DNA from: Thamnaconus septentrionalis | Lineage: Eukaryota; Chordata; Actinopteri; Tetraodontiformes; Monacanthidae | Assembly (NCBI GenBank): GCA_009823395.1 | Contig: CM020517.1 | Span: 15,164,001-15,228,000 of the forward strand | Direction of reading: 5' to 3' | DNA length: 64,000 nt | In this document: positions 47,521 through 63,954 of the stretch, one piece after another | Position numbering within the stretch: the first letter of the stretch is position 1 | How the letters are laid out: every line of letters starts with the position of its first letter | Translations under genes and position numbers: made by a program | Notes under the pieces: model-generated | Told to the model about the DNA's origin: nothing | Databases searched by the model: none | The model's input: the letters and a program-made list of their open reading frames with translations, nothing else

Positions 47521-49700
47521 CTACACAACCTCCTGGCTAAAGGCTACAGTCATTATGTAATGACAAAGAGATGAAGCATCACAAGATGCATATAAACATC
47601 GCAATGATTCAATAGATCTAAGGACCTCAACACACGGTTTTGTTTTGTCATTTTAATCTTTACACAGTTCAGTATGAACACTGAGCTAACTGGCTGCTAA
47701 ATTCAACTATATTTCAGTATCTATACTTTCGCACTATATATTTCTTTTGATACTAAATGATTAGTCTTTAAAAACAAACATGCACACATTACATTGACAG
47801 ACAACTCACAATTACTAAGAATTTATTGTAGAAATTCTACAATATATTTTATGTTGTTTAAAATCACAAAAAAGTAATAATAATAAATGTCATGTATTGT
47901 TATTTTGTTGCTGTCCCTGTCTTCCCAGTTTATTAAAAAAAATTTAAAAAGTACTCAATTTTCACAGACGCATTACTTTCAAAGGGCACCAAGCATTTCA
48001 TGGCAAATTGACTACAACAGGACCTTCATTATGAAAGTACTACAATTTGCGTCATGTGGTGTTCTACAAAAAAATGTATTTAGGTCTGACAGATGATTGA
48101 GATATAATTAGAGTTTGGGTTTCATAATTTCCAAAAAAAATAAATAAATTTTATCAACTCTGACACGTTGTCACAATTTGCAACAAGAATCAAAATGACA
48201 TTTTGCAGTAGTTTGGTTTAATCAAATCAGAATAAAACTGCATCATCTTCTAGACACAAAGACACAATAGAATTCATTCAATTGATATGTATTTCTTTTA
48301 ACAAACTAAGTGTCTTATGTTGATCAAAAAGTGTTCTTTAGCTGTACAGTCATCGTGTTTTCTGTTGCGTGAAGCATCGCATTATTAAAATACTTTGCCA
48401 AGTAAAAACCAAGTGGACATTCATAAGGGTAAACATCTGGATTCACTTTTTGGGCTATTAACTCTGATTAACTAGCACAGGGTCCCTAATAGAGGCAGCT
48501 AAATCAAACACTGACTCAACTTTGAAATTATCATCAGGGCAGATTATTGTTGAACTCATCAGGCATCAAGTCTCCCGTGGTTTCTGCGTTTATTGACGTT
48601 AGTCAGTTCCCTCAACTCGGCCTGGAAATTATACACTCTTAAGTATTTCTGTCTTTGTTTCCCTTGTAATGTTTTGGACTAAAGAAATGACTCACCGTCT
48701 CAAAAATGTTAATTACCCGTGTTTCATTTCCCGTTCATGCCGATCACTCACTATATGCTTACTTACAGGAAGTGTGTCTCTGACGCCACCCTGTGTTCCA
48801 CTGGCTGTGCGGCTTTTTCATAAGCCAGCGCACTCTGGCTCACTTGGATTAGGAAATCCACAAGACAAAGTTGTTGGAAACATTATTAGAATACACAACA
48901 AACAAAGACACTAAAATAGGTTATTAAAAAAAAAAAAGCCATTTCCTCTGCTTCAGCCCTTAGTCCTGCTGCATCACGCTCTGTAATCTGAGCTGTAGTG
49001 ATTCTCTTTGGATCCATGCCATAGCCGTAATTTCATAGTACAATTGTAGAAGTAGTAGCCACAAGTAGGTATTTGGAATCCCTGTGTTTTGTTGTCTGTT
49101 TTTGTATTATAATGATGGAATCATCGCAGCTATAATTATGATCAAAGCATTCCGAGCACTGCAGTCTTCTGGTGCTTTGTGGCCTTGTTAAAACATATTT
49201 TTAAGTGTATCCTACAAGCCAAAAGCATCATTCAAGGATACCACCATTCAGAACCCTATTTAAGGTAAGGTACTCATATCCTAAAGTACTTCAACTATTG
49301 ATTTAACTTGTGTCTTACATAAGTGTTTACTTGTCGTGTGTTCAGAAGGAAACTTTGCAGATGTATTGCTAGAATCCCCAGCATCTCCACTAGTTAATAC
49401 CCCCCTCTCATCTGAAGCACTCTTCCAAGGTCAGCCTCACCAGGAGAAGGAGCTGCCACTCAGATGCCGAGCCCTGCAGGGGGAGAGTATTTCTGTCTCG
49501 CGCTCTGACACCAGTGACCCAGTGTGGGTCTTGAGCACAGCCAGGAGACCACAGAGTCTTCCGGACAACAGCTGTGCGTCATTCTGACCAGCATGACAAA
49601 ATGCCTTCATAATTAATTGGTACCCTGTGGTGGACTGGAAGGCATGCAGGCTACTGGTTTGTCTTCACTGGAAATGTCTGATTATTTAATACATAATATA

Positions 49701-49709
49701 TGTGCGCGC

Positions 49710-49743
<34 letters not shown>
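49701..49743. repeat. (GC)n(GT)n alternating purine-pyrimidine tract
   Basis: gcgcgcgcg passes directly into (GT)16 without a break in alternation. This is the best Z-DNA-forming candidate in the window. It lies about 0.25 kb upstream of the proposed tfb1m promoter. Confidence 0.85.
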
Positions 49744-49746
<3 letters not shown>

Positions 49747-49939
49747 GACTCTGTTTATATAAATTGTTGTCTCTTTACTCTTAAAAATACTTTTGAACTA
49801 TTCAGTCATGCAAAAGTATGAATGCTATTTTTATTTTCTTTCTTACGACTACAACTGTGGTCGGCGTCATAATCGATTTGTCGCCCCCTACGGCTTCAAA
49901 TCCTCATTACACCAACAGACATTTTCAAGGACAACGTGA

Positions 49940-50042
49940 CATCCCCTCTGCTTCCTCCCGATTGGTGCTTTCTAACAACCTTGCAAGCGGATTGGTCATC
50001 CAGTGACGAATGCGGAAGTAAGAGCTGGGATACGAGACACCG
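49940..50042 (+). promoter_or_regulatory. tfb1m: tfb1m promoter and noncoding first exon
   Basis: Two inverted CCAAT boxes (gattggtg near 49959, gattggtc near 49990) are followed by an ETS/GABP-type gcggaagta around 50012-50020. The donor gtgagg begins at 50043. Nuclear respiratory factor 2 (GABP) control of TFB1M is known in mammals, so the ETS site is in keeping. The first exon would join to the acceptor at 51165. Confidence 0.55.
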
Positions 50043-51022
50043 GTGAGGAACGTGGGTAAACGATGATGTTTTGCTCCTGTGTCTGCTTGTTGTCTTTTCA
50101 GTAGTTTCCCTCAGTACCATATCGCTTTTAAGGAAACCAAGCCAAGTGTTTCGTTTACACTGAACGGAACCTGAACTGAAGCGGCGATTTCTAGGGGTTC
50201 GGGCTTGAAGCTAGAGTTAGCTGCACGTGCTAACAAATGTGTCAGACTTGCGAAAAAATAAGAAACTGGCGACAGGAGTCAAAAGTGGAGTGTTCACTAC
50301 TCGAATGTCACAGTGGCTGAACCTTTTTGCGGTCGAAATTTCTGTTTTACCTGCGCACAAACTTAGCCCTGCTTGTGTTTGTCGCTAAGTTGAGTCTGTC
50401 CTTGCTCCTGTCATTGCTTTCAGAGATGTTTACAAATCATCTTGGGGTAAAACGAATGCTCTTTTTGGTATTTAAACTGCGCGCTGTAATTACATCTTCA
50501 CATATTTAATGCCTCGTAATCTTGAAGGTATCATTCAAAGCTGCTGTTAGATACGACGTAAGCTAGTGTGTGATACAAATTGGTTCAGCAGTCATTCTAC
50601 AGTCAGGCAACATGTTACCGTACCCTGTGTGCGTCTCATCTGACGCTCTTCTTTCTGTGGCCGTTTGCTTTTCCCCGTTAACACCGCTAGATGGTGCTCG
50701 AATTCCTGTTATGATGCCGCATGCACGATCGACCCGGTCAGCGTGTCAACGCCAACACCTCGGCTCAAGGCCGAGACATCGGAAATCAATGACCCGACCT
50801 GATAAAGAAGCAATTGCAATTGATAACAGTTTGCTTGATTTGACGCATGGTAATAGATTGAGACCGGTTGCTTTTTCAAACTGTCTTTGCCAGCGGTCCT
50901 GCTTTTTCTTTGCCATATATGTTTATTAACATTATTTGTCATCATTTTAATTGTCTCTTTAATTGAAAAAAAAGGCAATTAAAAAATTAAAAAGAACCAA
51001 AGCAAACTGATCAAAATTTTAA

Positions 51023-54085
<3,063 letters not shown>

Positions 54086-57000
54086 GTTTGAGAGTCTAAC
54101 TTCCATATTACCCCGGCGCCTTAAAACACTCGGCACCAACACATCCACTCAAGAAGCAATCAGGCCGTGTGCTAAAGCGCATTTGGCAGAGAAGAAATTA
54201 ATTTTTTTTGTTTCCGGGGGCCATTTTTCTTAACCAGACGACTAAACTAGGCCCCTGTTTGACATGTGGCAGATCATTTGAATTTAATTTAATGCCGGCT
54301 TCTCCCCCCACCCCCGCTGCGGACTGCCCAGAGCTATACTACCACCGTCTATTCCGCAGCTCCCTCTTCCCTCCTGTTTGCCCACATATTAAAATCCAGC
54401 GCACCCCGCGGGGCACCACACCAAAATAGAACTTCGGCTTTACACATTTAGCGAAATTATGCTGTGTCTGGAAACTTCGAGCTCAAAGTTTAGTTCAGTG
54501 GCACAGTTGAAACAGTGGCTCCTACAGCAAATGGACACATTACTATTTCATGGCTCGCGGCATCACTGGAGGGTAACAGAGGGAGCTCGGCAACATCTCT
54601 GCTCCGCGTCTCGTCCCATCATCACATCGCCATCACTCATCCCCCCCTCGCCCTCTGCCCCCCCTACCGCCTTTGCTTTAAGGCTTCATTAAGACTGTGT
54701 TGAATCAGTGTTGTGTGAGTTCTGTCTTTGGACCTTTCCCAGGCTGTAATGATGCCTGGTGGGTATTTGAGATGTGGCATGATCAGACTGTGCCTCGTAA
54801 TGAGGTTCTCGCTCCCACCCTCCCAACTTTTTTTTAGGACCTCTGTCTCTCGCTGCAGCTTTTCCAGCCCATGTCAGTACAAGCTTTGAAACAAAGGAAA
54901 CATTCGTCTTGCTCTTATGCAATAGGAGAATTCCAAAAAAAAAATATTTTCAATTCGCGGGGTGAGGATTTGGCTGCTGCTCCGAAGGGCATGTTGAATA
55001 AACAAAAAAGCGCTCTGCTAAATTTGAAGTCACGCCGGCTAATTGTCGTCTCCTGTTCTGCGGCGACACAACTCTTTTGGGAGTCTCCGGAGTTCTTCTC
55101 TTACATCACAGGACAAAGGAAAGCGTGTTATTCTTTCCTGGAATTAAAAGGAGAGGTGTTGGCACTCGTGTTGGGGATGGACCGTCGGTCCCTTGAAGAT
55201 GTCGTGGCCCTTCAGGGGACCCGCTGCTGGTGAATATTTGATGTCCTGTGCGGAGTAAAATGCTGCAGAGTGAATGGGACCACTGCTGATTGTTCATTCT
55301 CTTAGAAGAGATGGCTCCTGATGATTATTTCATCACACTCAGCTGTGTTTTTTTTCACTCTTCCCCATTGTGCACTTTCATTCTTCTGGTACTCGCGGAT
55401 GTCTGAATATTAGTGTGTTCGTTAAATAGCTGCTAAATGGGTTCCATAGCATTCATGTGTTATCTCTAGTTGTCGACGTGCACATGCACACACATTTCGA
55501 AGAATTTTTTTTTAACCATGGCCAGTGCAGAATAGCAATGCATAAAGAGTGTGAGACTGCCCAGGGCAGGTTAGAAAAAAAAATTGTCTGGCTGACAGAA
55601 CCAATCCAAACCTGACTGGCCAGGCAATCAGACTCTGAGGGGTTTATATATTTTTCACTTTCGCTCTTCATATATTTTTTTCTTTTTGCTTTCTGCGGCA
55701 ACGAAAGAGGTCAGTGGCCATCGTCGGCGCTTATTAAAAAGCGACTTTCAGGATGGACTTTTGTTTTGTTTGTTTTGAATCATGCCCACTTGCTTGATTC
55801 TCTATTTCTCAGAATCCGTCAACGCTATTCAGCCGCTCTGCTGACGTCAGACGTAACTCCAAGCGTTGTATTCTTCCAAAACACAGCGAAATGCTCGCAG
55901 CTGTCAGCTAAATTATCTTTTGTGATAAAACGAAAAAAAGAGGTAGAATGTTTCTCCCTTTGTGGAAAGAAAGGAATTTTTGTATGGCGAACGAATACTG
56001 GCCATGCAGTGTTAAAATGTGAAAATGTTAATAAAAGGTTGATGTCTTTGTCCATGGAAGGCCCTGCCTGCAGTTCCAAGGTTTCAACCAGGTGGCTCCA
56101 CTGTTCTGGGAGGGCACAAAGAGATGCCCCAGTTTGAATACTGTGAAATAGCACTTTAAGCTGCTCTGATTGCACTGATCTGCACACATTCCCAGTTGCC
56201 AGCGAGAACGCACACACCACACAGCCGGAAATAGTGCCCCCTCGGCGGGGTTAGTAGGAATTTAGAGGGGGCAAGTAGCTTTGAGGAGCACTTGCGCTGC
56301 AGGCAGGGCGAGTCGGGGCCCTGATGTGTGTACACAGCCTGCACATGAGTCAGTGTCTCCCACATGGGACATTCACTCTCACTAAATGTTTTAATGGGCA
56401 CTCGGTCCAACTGATACCATTACGGGAGATGATGGCCGTTTGATGAGCAGGTCTCCCGTTGCTGGCGTCCTATTAAAGATCAGAGAGTATATTAATGTAA
56501 CCGTGAATTGTGCCGGTCCATTTTTACTCGAATGTCATGTAGTATAATTCATAAAAATCTTGATGGCCCGGCTTTGTTTACTGGCGCACACCAGAGTAAT
56601 TACGCATAATGCCTTAACAGTAAAACTGTCCCGCCTGATTTACGGGACGGCGTCAGAGGCTGGCAGGCAGCGGGGCTGGGGGGGTGGGCGGGGGAGGGGC
56701 AGGGACGAAAGACTTAAAGCTGACACCGTGGGTTCGTCTCAAAAAGTGACCCATCTTTTGTCGGAATACATAAAGAGTTTCAGAGGATGCTTTGATGTTG
56801 TTAGAAGCAGAACGCAGCGTGGATGCCCTCCGAGGTGGGCCGGATATACCCTCTTAATGGTGCTTAAGTGGGAAAACCAGATAAATATTAGAGATGAGTG
56901 CGGAATAAATAGCAGCTTTATGGGGTGGACATTTATCACGATATGGGGACTTGCCTGGTGAGGCATTAAAAGTGTTGACATCGCAGTGAGTCACTATCAG

Positions 57001-57434
57001 TGATTCGCTTTTCTTGCGTTCATTGGAGTCGCATCCTTCCTTAGCAGGTTTGCACAGTGGTGTCTTCAAGCAACATCTGTTCCCAAGTTAGAAGAGGGGC
57101 AGTCCCAGCATGTCACATCACACATGTGCACACACATACATGCATTTAGCAATATGGGCACAGTTTAAAAAAAAAAGAATTGCTGGTGTCCGAGTCTTAA
57201 TTATGTCTTTGTACCATGCAGGAACACTGACATTATTTTCTGGGGTCCAAATACAATAAGAAATATTGCACTATATTTGGCCACTTAGCCCTCCAGCCTG
57301 CTCTTTCAGCTACATGGTATACTGTAATTTACTCTGATTTGCGCACCAGTTTTCAGGCACTCGTTCCAACCCACCTACCCACTTTTAGACATTTCCCTTT
57401 TCATTCCAGACTCAAGAGAAGCAGTCTTGAATGG

Positions 57435-57485
57435 TTGTTTATCCTCAGAAAATCTATAGATCTCCAAAGCCGCCTGCAAAAAACA
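57435..57485 (-). repeat. Dispersed repeat, short inverted copy
   Basis: On the minus strand it reads ggctttggagatctatag..ttttctg, similar to the core of the copies at 37148 and 21508. Confidence 0.35.
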
Positions 57486-58062
57486 CTCCACTTAAGCTTT
57501 GTTGCAAAACCTGCTGCGTTTTTGTTCGCTCCACGTTGTTTGTAGGGAGACAAGCTCAAGGTGATGTAGAGGTTGTCTGAGAGAGCAGGACAATCTCCTC
57601 GCTGGCAGCTAACCTGGGAGCGCTATTAATCTCCTTGTGACATCATAAAGGGTTGATCTATAGAAAGGCACGATGTAGCATAAAAAGAAGAAGCAGCAAG
57701 GGAGGGGTTTTTCTCTGGGGAATTTATTGACTAGGGTTGAGACACATTAGAAAGTATAGATGTAGTACTCAACTCCTATTTTTTTTTTTTGCCGATCATC
57801 TAATTTATCTGACTTCAAGTTTCAATAATTTCCCACTAGCAGTGCACTAGTTTGTCGATTGCTTTCAGTCAAACCCAGGAACTGATCCATTTCCTGTCAC
57901 CGCTTGGTGTGAAAATGCCACTTTCAGTAAACCTGAAATCGATTTGGTATTTTCTATTTACTAGAGCTGCTCAGAGATCTCAAGGTTCCATCTTGTGCAA
58001 AATTCACCAATTGTACCAATTCTAACAATAACACATACGTCAAGAAGTTTCTGTAGGAGGCC

Positions 58063-58170
58063 ACAAACACAGGGCTAAACGTGCAGCTTTCTGGAGAGCT
58101 ATTGTGGTTTTGGATAATAAATCTGTTCAGGTTGCTCCACCGCACTCTGGCGTGAAGGATAAAGATCTAA
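58063..58170 (+). repeat. Dispersed ~100 bp repeat, copy 3
   Basis: Reads acacagggctaaacgtgcag, then ctggagagctat, then a cactctggcgtga...ataaagat segment. It is colinear with the copy at 37148. Confidence 0.5.
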
Positions 58171-58480
58171 TAACGGCTTGAATATGGAAGACCTTGGCAA
58201 TCGAAGGGAGGCGGGTCATTCGGCTCTTTGCTCAGCAGAGTCATTTCTGCTCCCTAATCCACCCACACCGGCACTGGTCAATAAAAAGGGAACGGAGTGA
58301 TCAACGGCGGTTTCAGATGTCCTTCCCGTGCCGAACCCTGAGTGGCTTTTCTAGAGCATGTCTAAAATGCAGGCGCAGGTGCTGTATGACACACATGGCA
58401 TTAAGTGGAGTATGAAATTCATCTGAGGTGGGTTTTAATTGTGTATAAACATCAAACGAGGGAGAGAGAAAGTACCGCGT

Positions 58481-58481
<1 letters not shown>

Positions 58482-58529
<48 letters not shown>
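58482..58529. repeat. (CA)24 microsatellite
   Basis: Long uninterrupted CA run within the tfb1m intron. Confidence 0.95.
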
Positions 58530-58531
<2 letters not shown>

Positions 58532-61510
58532 AAAAACAACCAATTCACTGACCCACTCGAAATGTACCTGATGAGAGCCGAGCTGCAGAGAAAGGCGGGG
58601 AGGGTGTTGCAGGTTGATTGGCTGAATGAGTCGACCTATAGGAAACAGCTGGGGAAGGGTAATGGGATAACGAGAAGGGAAATGTTGAATCCATTTTACA
58701 TTAGCAGCTGCCGGTGTTCATATTGAAGCCGGACGGGCGGATACCTCATCCCCCCCTCGCCGCCTCTCGCTCCTGGATTGCACCTCTTTGTGTTGTCACA
58801 TTGAGAGACTGAGGGCGCCCTTGAAGGAGCGGCGATGGGCTGCCTGGATGGCGGCGGCCCCCCCCAGGGCTCTGATCGCCCAAGCTCTTTCCACCTGCCT
58901 TTGTCTTCCCCCATTAATAGCTCGTCGCCTGTTGTCACAAACACACACATTGGTCTTTGAACACCCCCTGTCACTCACGGAAGCTACCTGAAAGAATCTT
59001 TTTCAGAGGAAGGAAGAAAAACTGAGCTTTTTTTGGCCATTGCTTCAGTGATTATGCAGATTTCTCATTGGTATTCCGGTCAGGGGACGAGGACTTTGAG
59101 ATTGCGTGCCGCCATCAGGCGTCTGCATCTTCAACACGGACACCCAGCCATCGAGCTCGTCCTCGTCTCCTCTTTGCAAAAATAGCTGATTTGTGAAGAG
59201 TAGCAAATGCACGTTAACTCTCTCTCTGTCACGCTCACACCTGCCGTGCTCCACGGCAAGGCTGTGATTAAAATCAACTTGCCTTCCGTCACAGGGAGGT
59301 CTATAAGTCGCGCAATAGATGTTCCATCACGGGCAACCTGCTGTCACTTGCGTAGCACCCACAGAAGCTGCGCAATCTCATTAACCACTTTATTTATTAG
59401 GGGAAGTGAGTGCGTTGGAGAAGGGGGCTAGCGGGATGGAGATAACGGGTTAAAAAGAAATTGAGACATTTCTTGAGCGTTGAAACACAAGATACCACCA
59501 AGGGGAAGGAGACTTGGAGGAGTGCTGCCTCCTTACTCCTATAAAAACAGGGAGACAGACCAGTGACAGAGATGGATCTGAAAGACGAGCGAGGCGCACC
59601 CCCAGCAGATGGTTGTCGGGCCCCGACGTCGGTCCCGATCTGAGTAATGTCTGCAGCCGGCTAGCCGAGCCGAGCCAGAGGAGGGGCCCCTACAGATGTT
59701 CGCCTTGTACGCAATCACCGTCCAGGAACACAGGCCAGATGGGAGGAGCCTAAATTGAATTTGTCAACGCTGCATTAAACACCCATTATGACCGGCAGTT
59801 GTCGGGGAGCGTTAAGACTCGCTCCGTAAGAATCCTGCGGAAGAACATCGCAATTGACTAAGTCGCCTTTTGGATATCTTTTCATGCCAGCACCTCATTT
59901 AGGCAGAGTGAAATAATGTAGCTGGTATTCCAGCTTTTAATATCCCAAGTGATTAATATCTCTGTGACCCTAAGTGGCCCAGCTCTTGCTTCAAAACCAA
60001 AACTAAAATTGAAAAAAAAAAATGTACTCCGAGTTCGGGCATGATTTTTCACCTCCCGACACACATTTCACGGGCGGACAATTCATCAAGGTCTGTTCGC
60101 ACCGCCGCAAATGGGGTCAAAAGCAGTATCAGGAGTGTCGGGGGAAAGTTATTTCAATGGCTGGTGCAAAGCAGGGTAAACGCCTCAGGGTTTGGTCTCA
60201 ATGCATCACAAATGCGCGGTAAAGAAAAGCTAAAAATACCCCCCCGACCATACTCCTCCTTAAGCAAAGTGCCGAGGTTGGCAGACTTGGCTTATGCACG
60301 TTCACCGGGGATCTACTGCTCCTCCTAACAAGGAATTGTGTCGGGTTCGCTTGGCGTCAGCACTCGCGCTTTCGCAAATTCAGCTCTGTTTAGTCAGCGC
60401 GCGTATTTGAGGAATCGCGCTAAATCCCCCGGTTACGTTTCGGGTAGTAGAAGGTCAACTTCAAATGAGTACATCGGTAGAGATGCAACGATAGCTAATG
60501 AAGTCAGCAGTGATAAAAGCCTTGCTACTGTCGGAGGCATCAATCAGCCATTATGACCCAGTAGGGTGATTTCAATGCTTTTGCTTCGTCTTTGTGCACT
60601 TTGTTTTTCATTACTCCATTTCAGGCTTTTTGAAAGCTACCCGAGGTAACATTCACTGGCTGTTCTTAATCATAATTAGTTCAACTTTAAAATCATGTTC
60701 TTGTTTGGCCATTTTTTGAAATAGTTGGGTTCTATTTTAAAGGTTGTGTGTGTCATATTTGGAGATTTTTAAGAAGAAACAGTGACATCAAGGGGTTACA
60801 TTTTAGATTGCTGCGCCCTTTCACTTAAGTCTCCTTAGGGACTCCGTCCCCTCCCTCTCCTGAGCTTGCCAGTAAATTACAGTATTGTATACAAGAGAAC
60901 CATTCTAAGTACAAAGGTACGAAAACCAAATTATAATTATAAAGTATACACTTTTAGTTAATGTATGTATGGGCTGTAGGTTTAGTTTTTACCAATGTAA
61001 AAATCCCAAATTAGGCCAAATTTTCCACACTGGAACTTTAAAGTATTTTAAAGTATAATAATTTACAAAGCGGTTTTTTTTGGTGAAGGACAGAAGCAGA
61101 AAAGGGGGTAAAAAAAGACGTCTCTTCACCGTGCAGCCATTTAGTATTTTTTCCAACCCCCACATCCACGTGCTCCACCGCCCCGCCTGCAGCTGAAATA
61201 TTAAAGGGGCTTCCTTTGAACTGTCAGAGTGTATTGTTTTCCTACAAGCGCTCATTTTGTCATCTCCACAGCTTTTACTGCCTTGCTCGGCAGTTAACTG
61301 CGCAGCCAAGGTCGTCGCTATTATTCCCTGAGCCTCGCGCCGGCGCCCAGACCGCAGGAGAGCAGCCCCAACAAAGGAAGGTCACTCCACTCTGCCGTTG
61401 ACGGCCGCGTTTTATCTCCAACATCAACCTCCGTGAACATTGCGGCCGTCCCAAACGAAGAGACGTATGTTTAGCTTGCTGGCATTGGAATCTGGCTGTG
61501 TCATGAGTAA

Positions 61511-61801
61511 AGTTTGGGCATCGATTGGAACCCGGAACCAATATTCCAATTCTCCTGGAATGGTTCAAAAATTGTGTGGAACCATGGAAGTGTGTGGCGT
61601 CGTTCAAAACTGTGACTTCACTTTACCAAAATTAATGACACAAGTGCTCAGTGCTCATAACAACAGCTATGAGCTAGCTCATTCATGTAAACTTTTTTGA
61701 CCCTGCCTCTAAAAGGATCGGAATCGAGAATCATTAGGAACCGGAATCAAAATGAGGAAGAGGAATCAGAATTGTTGAAATTCAAATGATGCCCAACCCT
61801 A
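61511..61801. mobile_element. hAT-like non-autonomous transposon relic
   Basis: The left end gtttgggcatcgattgg and right end caaatgatgcccaaccct are imperfect inverted repeats. Sub-terminal ggaacc/ggaatc motifs are repeated on both sides, in the manner of common teleost hAT elements. There is no transposase frame. Confidence 0.5.
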
Positions 61802-62710
61802 GTCTTGAGCCAAGAGGTGATGGCCACTGGACTTTTTGGTGTTTTTTGGTGAATTCTTGTTGCCATACGACTTCCATCCCCGTCTTTGTGCTTGTGTCAG
61901 TGCCAGCGATGAAGAGCAGAAATTCCAGAATGCATTCATTGTGTTCTCACAATTTTGGGGGGGTTGATCTTTCAAAAAGGTTCCTTGGCAGCCAAGAAGG
62001 TCAATAAAGCAATAGGCGACGTTGGCATGGCGGAGGAGTTCAAAGAGAAGAGCCCGAAGCTCGATTAACCCCTGCCTGAAGTTGACAAGCGCTCACCTCA
62101 CCTCATCTAAGCTCCTACACTCCAGATCTGTCACAGCGGCAACTCAGGGTGAGCGCCTTTGATGGAAAATGTAGGTTAAATACACAGAGGAGCAGCTCTT
62201 ATTAGCATTCCCCCACGAGAGGAGCACTTATTTGATCCGCACTCTTGTTGCATAACTAAGAGGAGCGGGAGAGAGGAAGAGGGGGAGATTTGAATAATCC
62301 ATGTTTGTTTCGGGAAAGCACATTTTCACTCAGCTGGTGTCAAAAGGCTCCAATCAGCTGTAATGAGGAACCTGGGTCCACACTGAAGGCAACTGTATAA
62401 TAAGGACTCCCCTCTGGGTGCACAGCACATTGCTGATGTTGCAGAAACCTATCGCAACCTCCATGTTCGGACGTCTTTCAGATAGTTGAATGGATCAATC
62501 TAATTCAATCTAATAAGGTTTTGGGGGAGTAAAACCATCAGAGATCCTGATGGTGTATAGCACACGTGCAGGATATTTGTTTCGAATCTTCTATACTTTG
62601 TGGTATGTCTTGTTTCGACTGACAATCAAAGTAGGATTTGTTTTCAAGGGGATATTGAAAGACTGACAATGAATCTAAAGTTATTTCATTCACAGTAACT
62701 CCTGATTATT

Positions 62711-63027
62711 TACAGTGCTAGAAAAAGGTTGTTGAACACCCTTAAAATTTCACTCAATCCAAGTTATTGTCGTGAAATATTTGGATGGATTTTTTTTTGT
62801 GTCAAAAGGTTTGACTGCATTAGAGACAAATAAACCAATGGAAATGATGTTGTTGTTCCTTGTTAAGACAAAATAAGACAACATTCTTGTAGTTCTTGTA
62901 CTCTGGAGGTCATCTTGCTGAAACATCCGAACAGTTCTGAGCTGGACGGAACAGTATCCGTGCTGCATGTGGGTAAATGTTGGTGACAGCGCTCCACTTG
63001 GATACTTGAAATTTTTCCATCACTGTA
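62711..63027. mobile_element. Tc1/mariner-like MITE
   Basis: The left end tacagtgctagaaaaaggtt and the reverse complement of the right end, tacagtgatggaaaaatttc, match at about 15 of 20 positions. Both begin with TA, as expected for TA target duplication. Length is 317 bp, with no transposase frame. Confidence 0.5.
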
Positions 63028-63909
63028 TAAGTCTAAAAATGTCTATTTGCCTCAAGCTCAAAATTATTTTATTTGGCCAAGACCCGATAGCAAATGTGTT
63101 TAAATTTTAAAAACGTCAGGCAAATTAAAGCAGTAATCCTTCAAATTAAATTGTTGTAATCACTTGAGTGACATTTTTCTCTGACGGTCGCTTCTCTGTA
63201 TTCCACTGACTGTGCTCTTTTTTTATTTATTTTATTTTTTTGCTGGACGATCGTCAGAAGCGGCTTAACGTGTTCTTTGACTGACACCGCGGATGACGGC
63301 AAGAAGCTCGGCATTAAATCAGAATATTAGGCAGTACCCTTTTTTTCCCCCCAAAAGGAGCTTATTGCACATCGCTATGTATTATTGATGCGTACTCTAG
63401 CTGGGCTGATACTACTGTATTCCTGGGTGGTGCATACGAACAGCCGGACTGGCCGCCTACGCTCGGCACAGCCTGTGCTATCCGGCAATCTGTAGCTTTG
63501 GCAGGGAGACGATGCTGACGCCGTCCTTATCGGCCACATGCACTCACAAAAAGGCACGTGCAGCAGGTTTCAGCGTTGCTTTCACAAAATAATTTTTATT
63601 GGTAAAAAATAGAACTACTCGCACAAGCACATTGAGACAACGGTATCCGAACTTGTGAACTGCTCATCATCACAAATATGCTTCTGGCAACGTAAGAAGT
63701 GCTAAAGCATCCACAAAAATAAGCTGCAGTTATCAAAAAGATACGCTATATCAATGTCTTGTTACAGTAAATGCAGGAGAGCTGTTTACTCTTTCGAGAC
63801 TTTTAGGACCCTAGTCACTTTTTGCACTCATAACCTTTTTCTAAGCTAAGGAAAATTGCGTGCTGATGATCAAGCTGTGCAGCCACAAAAAATAAAGAGA
63901 ACTCTCCAA

Positions 63910-63911
<2 letters not shown>

Positions 63912-63950
<39 letters not shown>
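63912..63950. repeat. (TA)n microsatellite
   Basis: Uninterrupted TA run near the right edge of the window. Confidence 0.95.

Positions 63951-63954
<4 letters not shown>

Larger units (their letters stand above)
43331..49940. other. Intergenic region between filip1 and tfb1m
   Basis: No conserved coding exon is recognised on either strand. The two genes are divergently arranged. The region holds a reverse-transcriptase-type relic (46980-47520), a (CA)n run at 46332-46350, and a (GC)n(GT)n alternating tract at 49701-49743. Confidence 0.5.
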
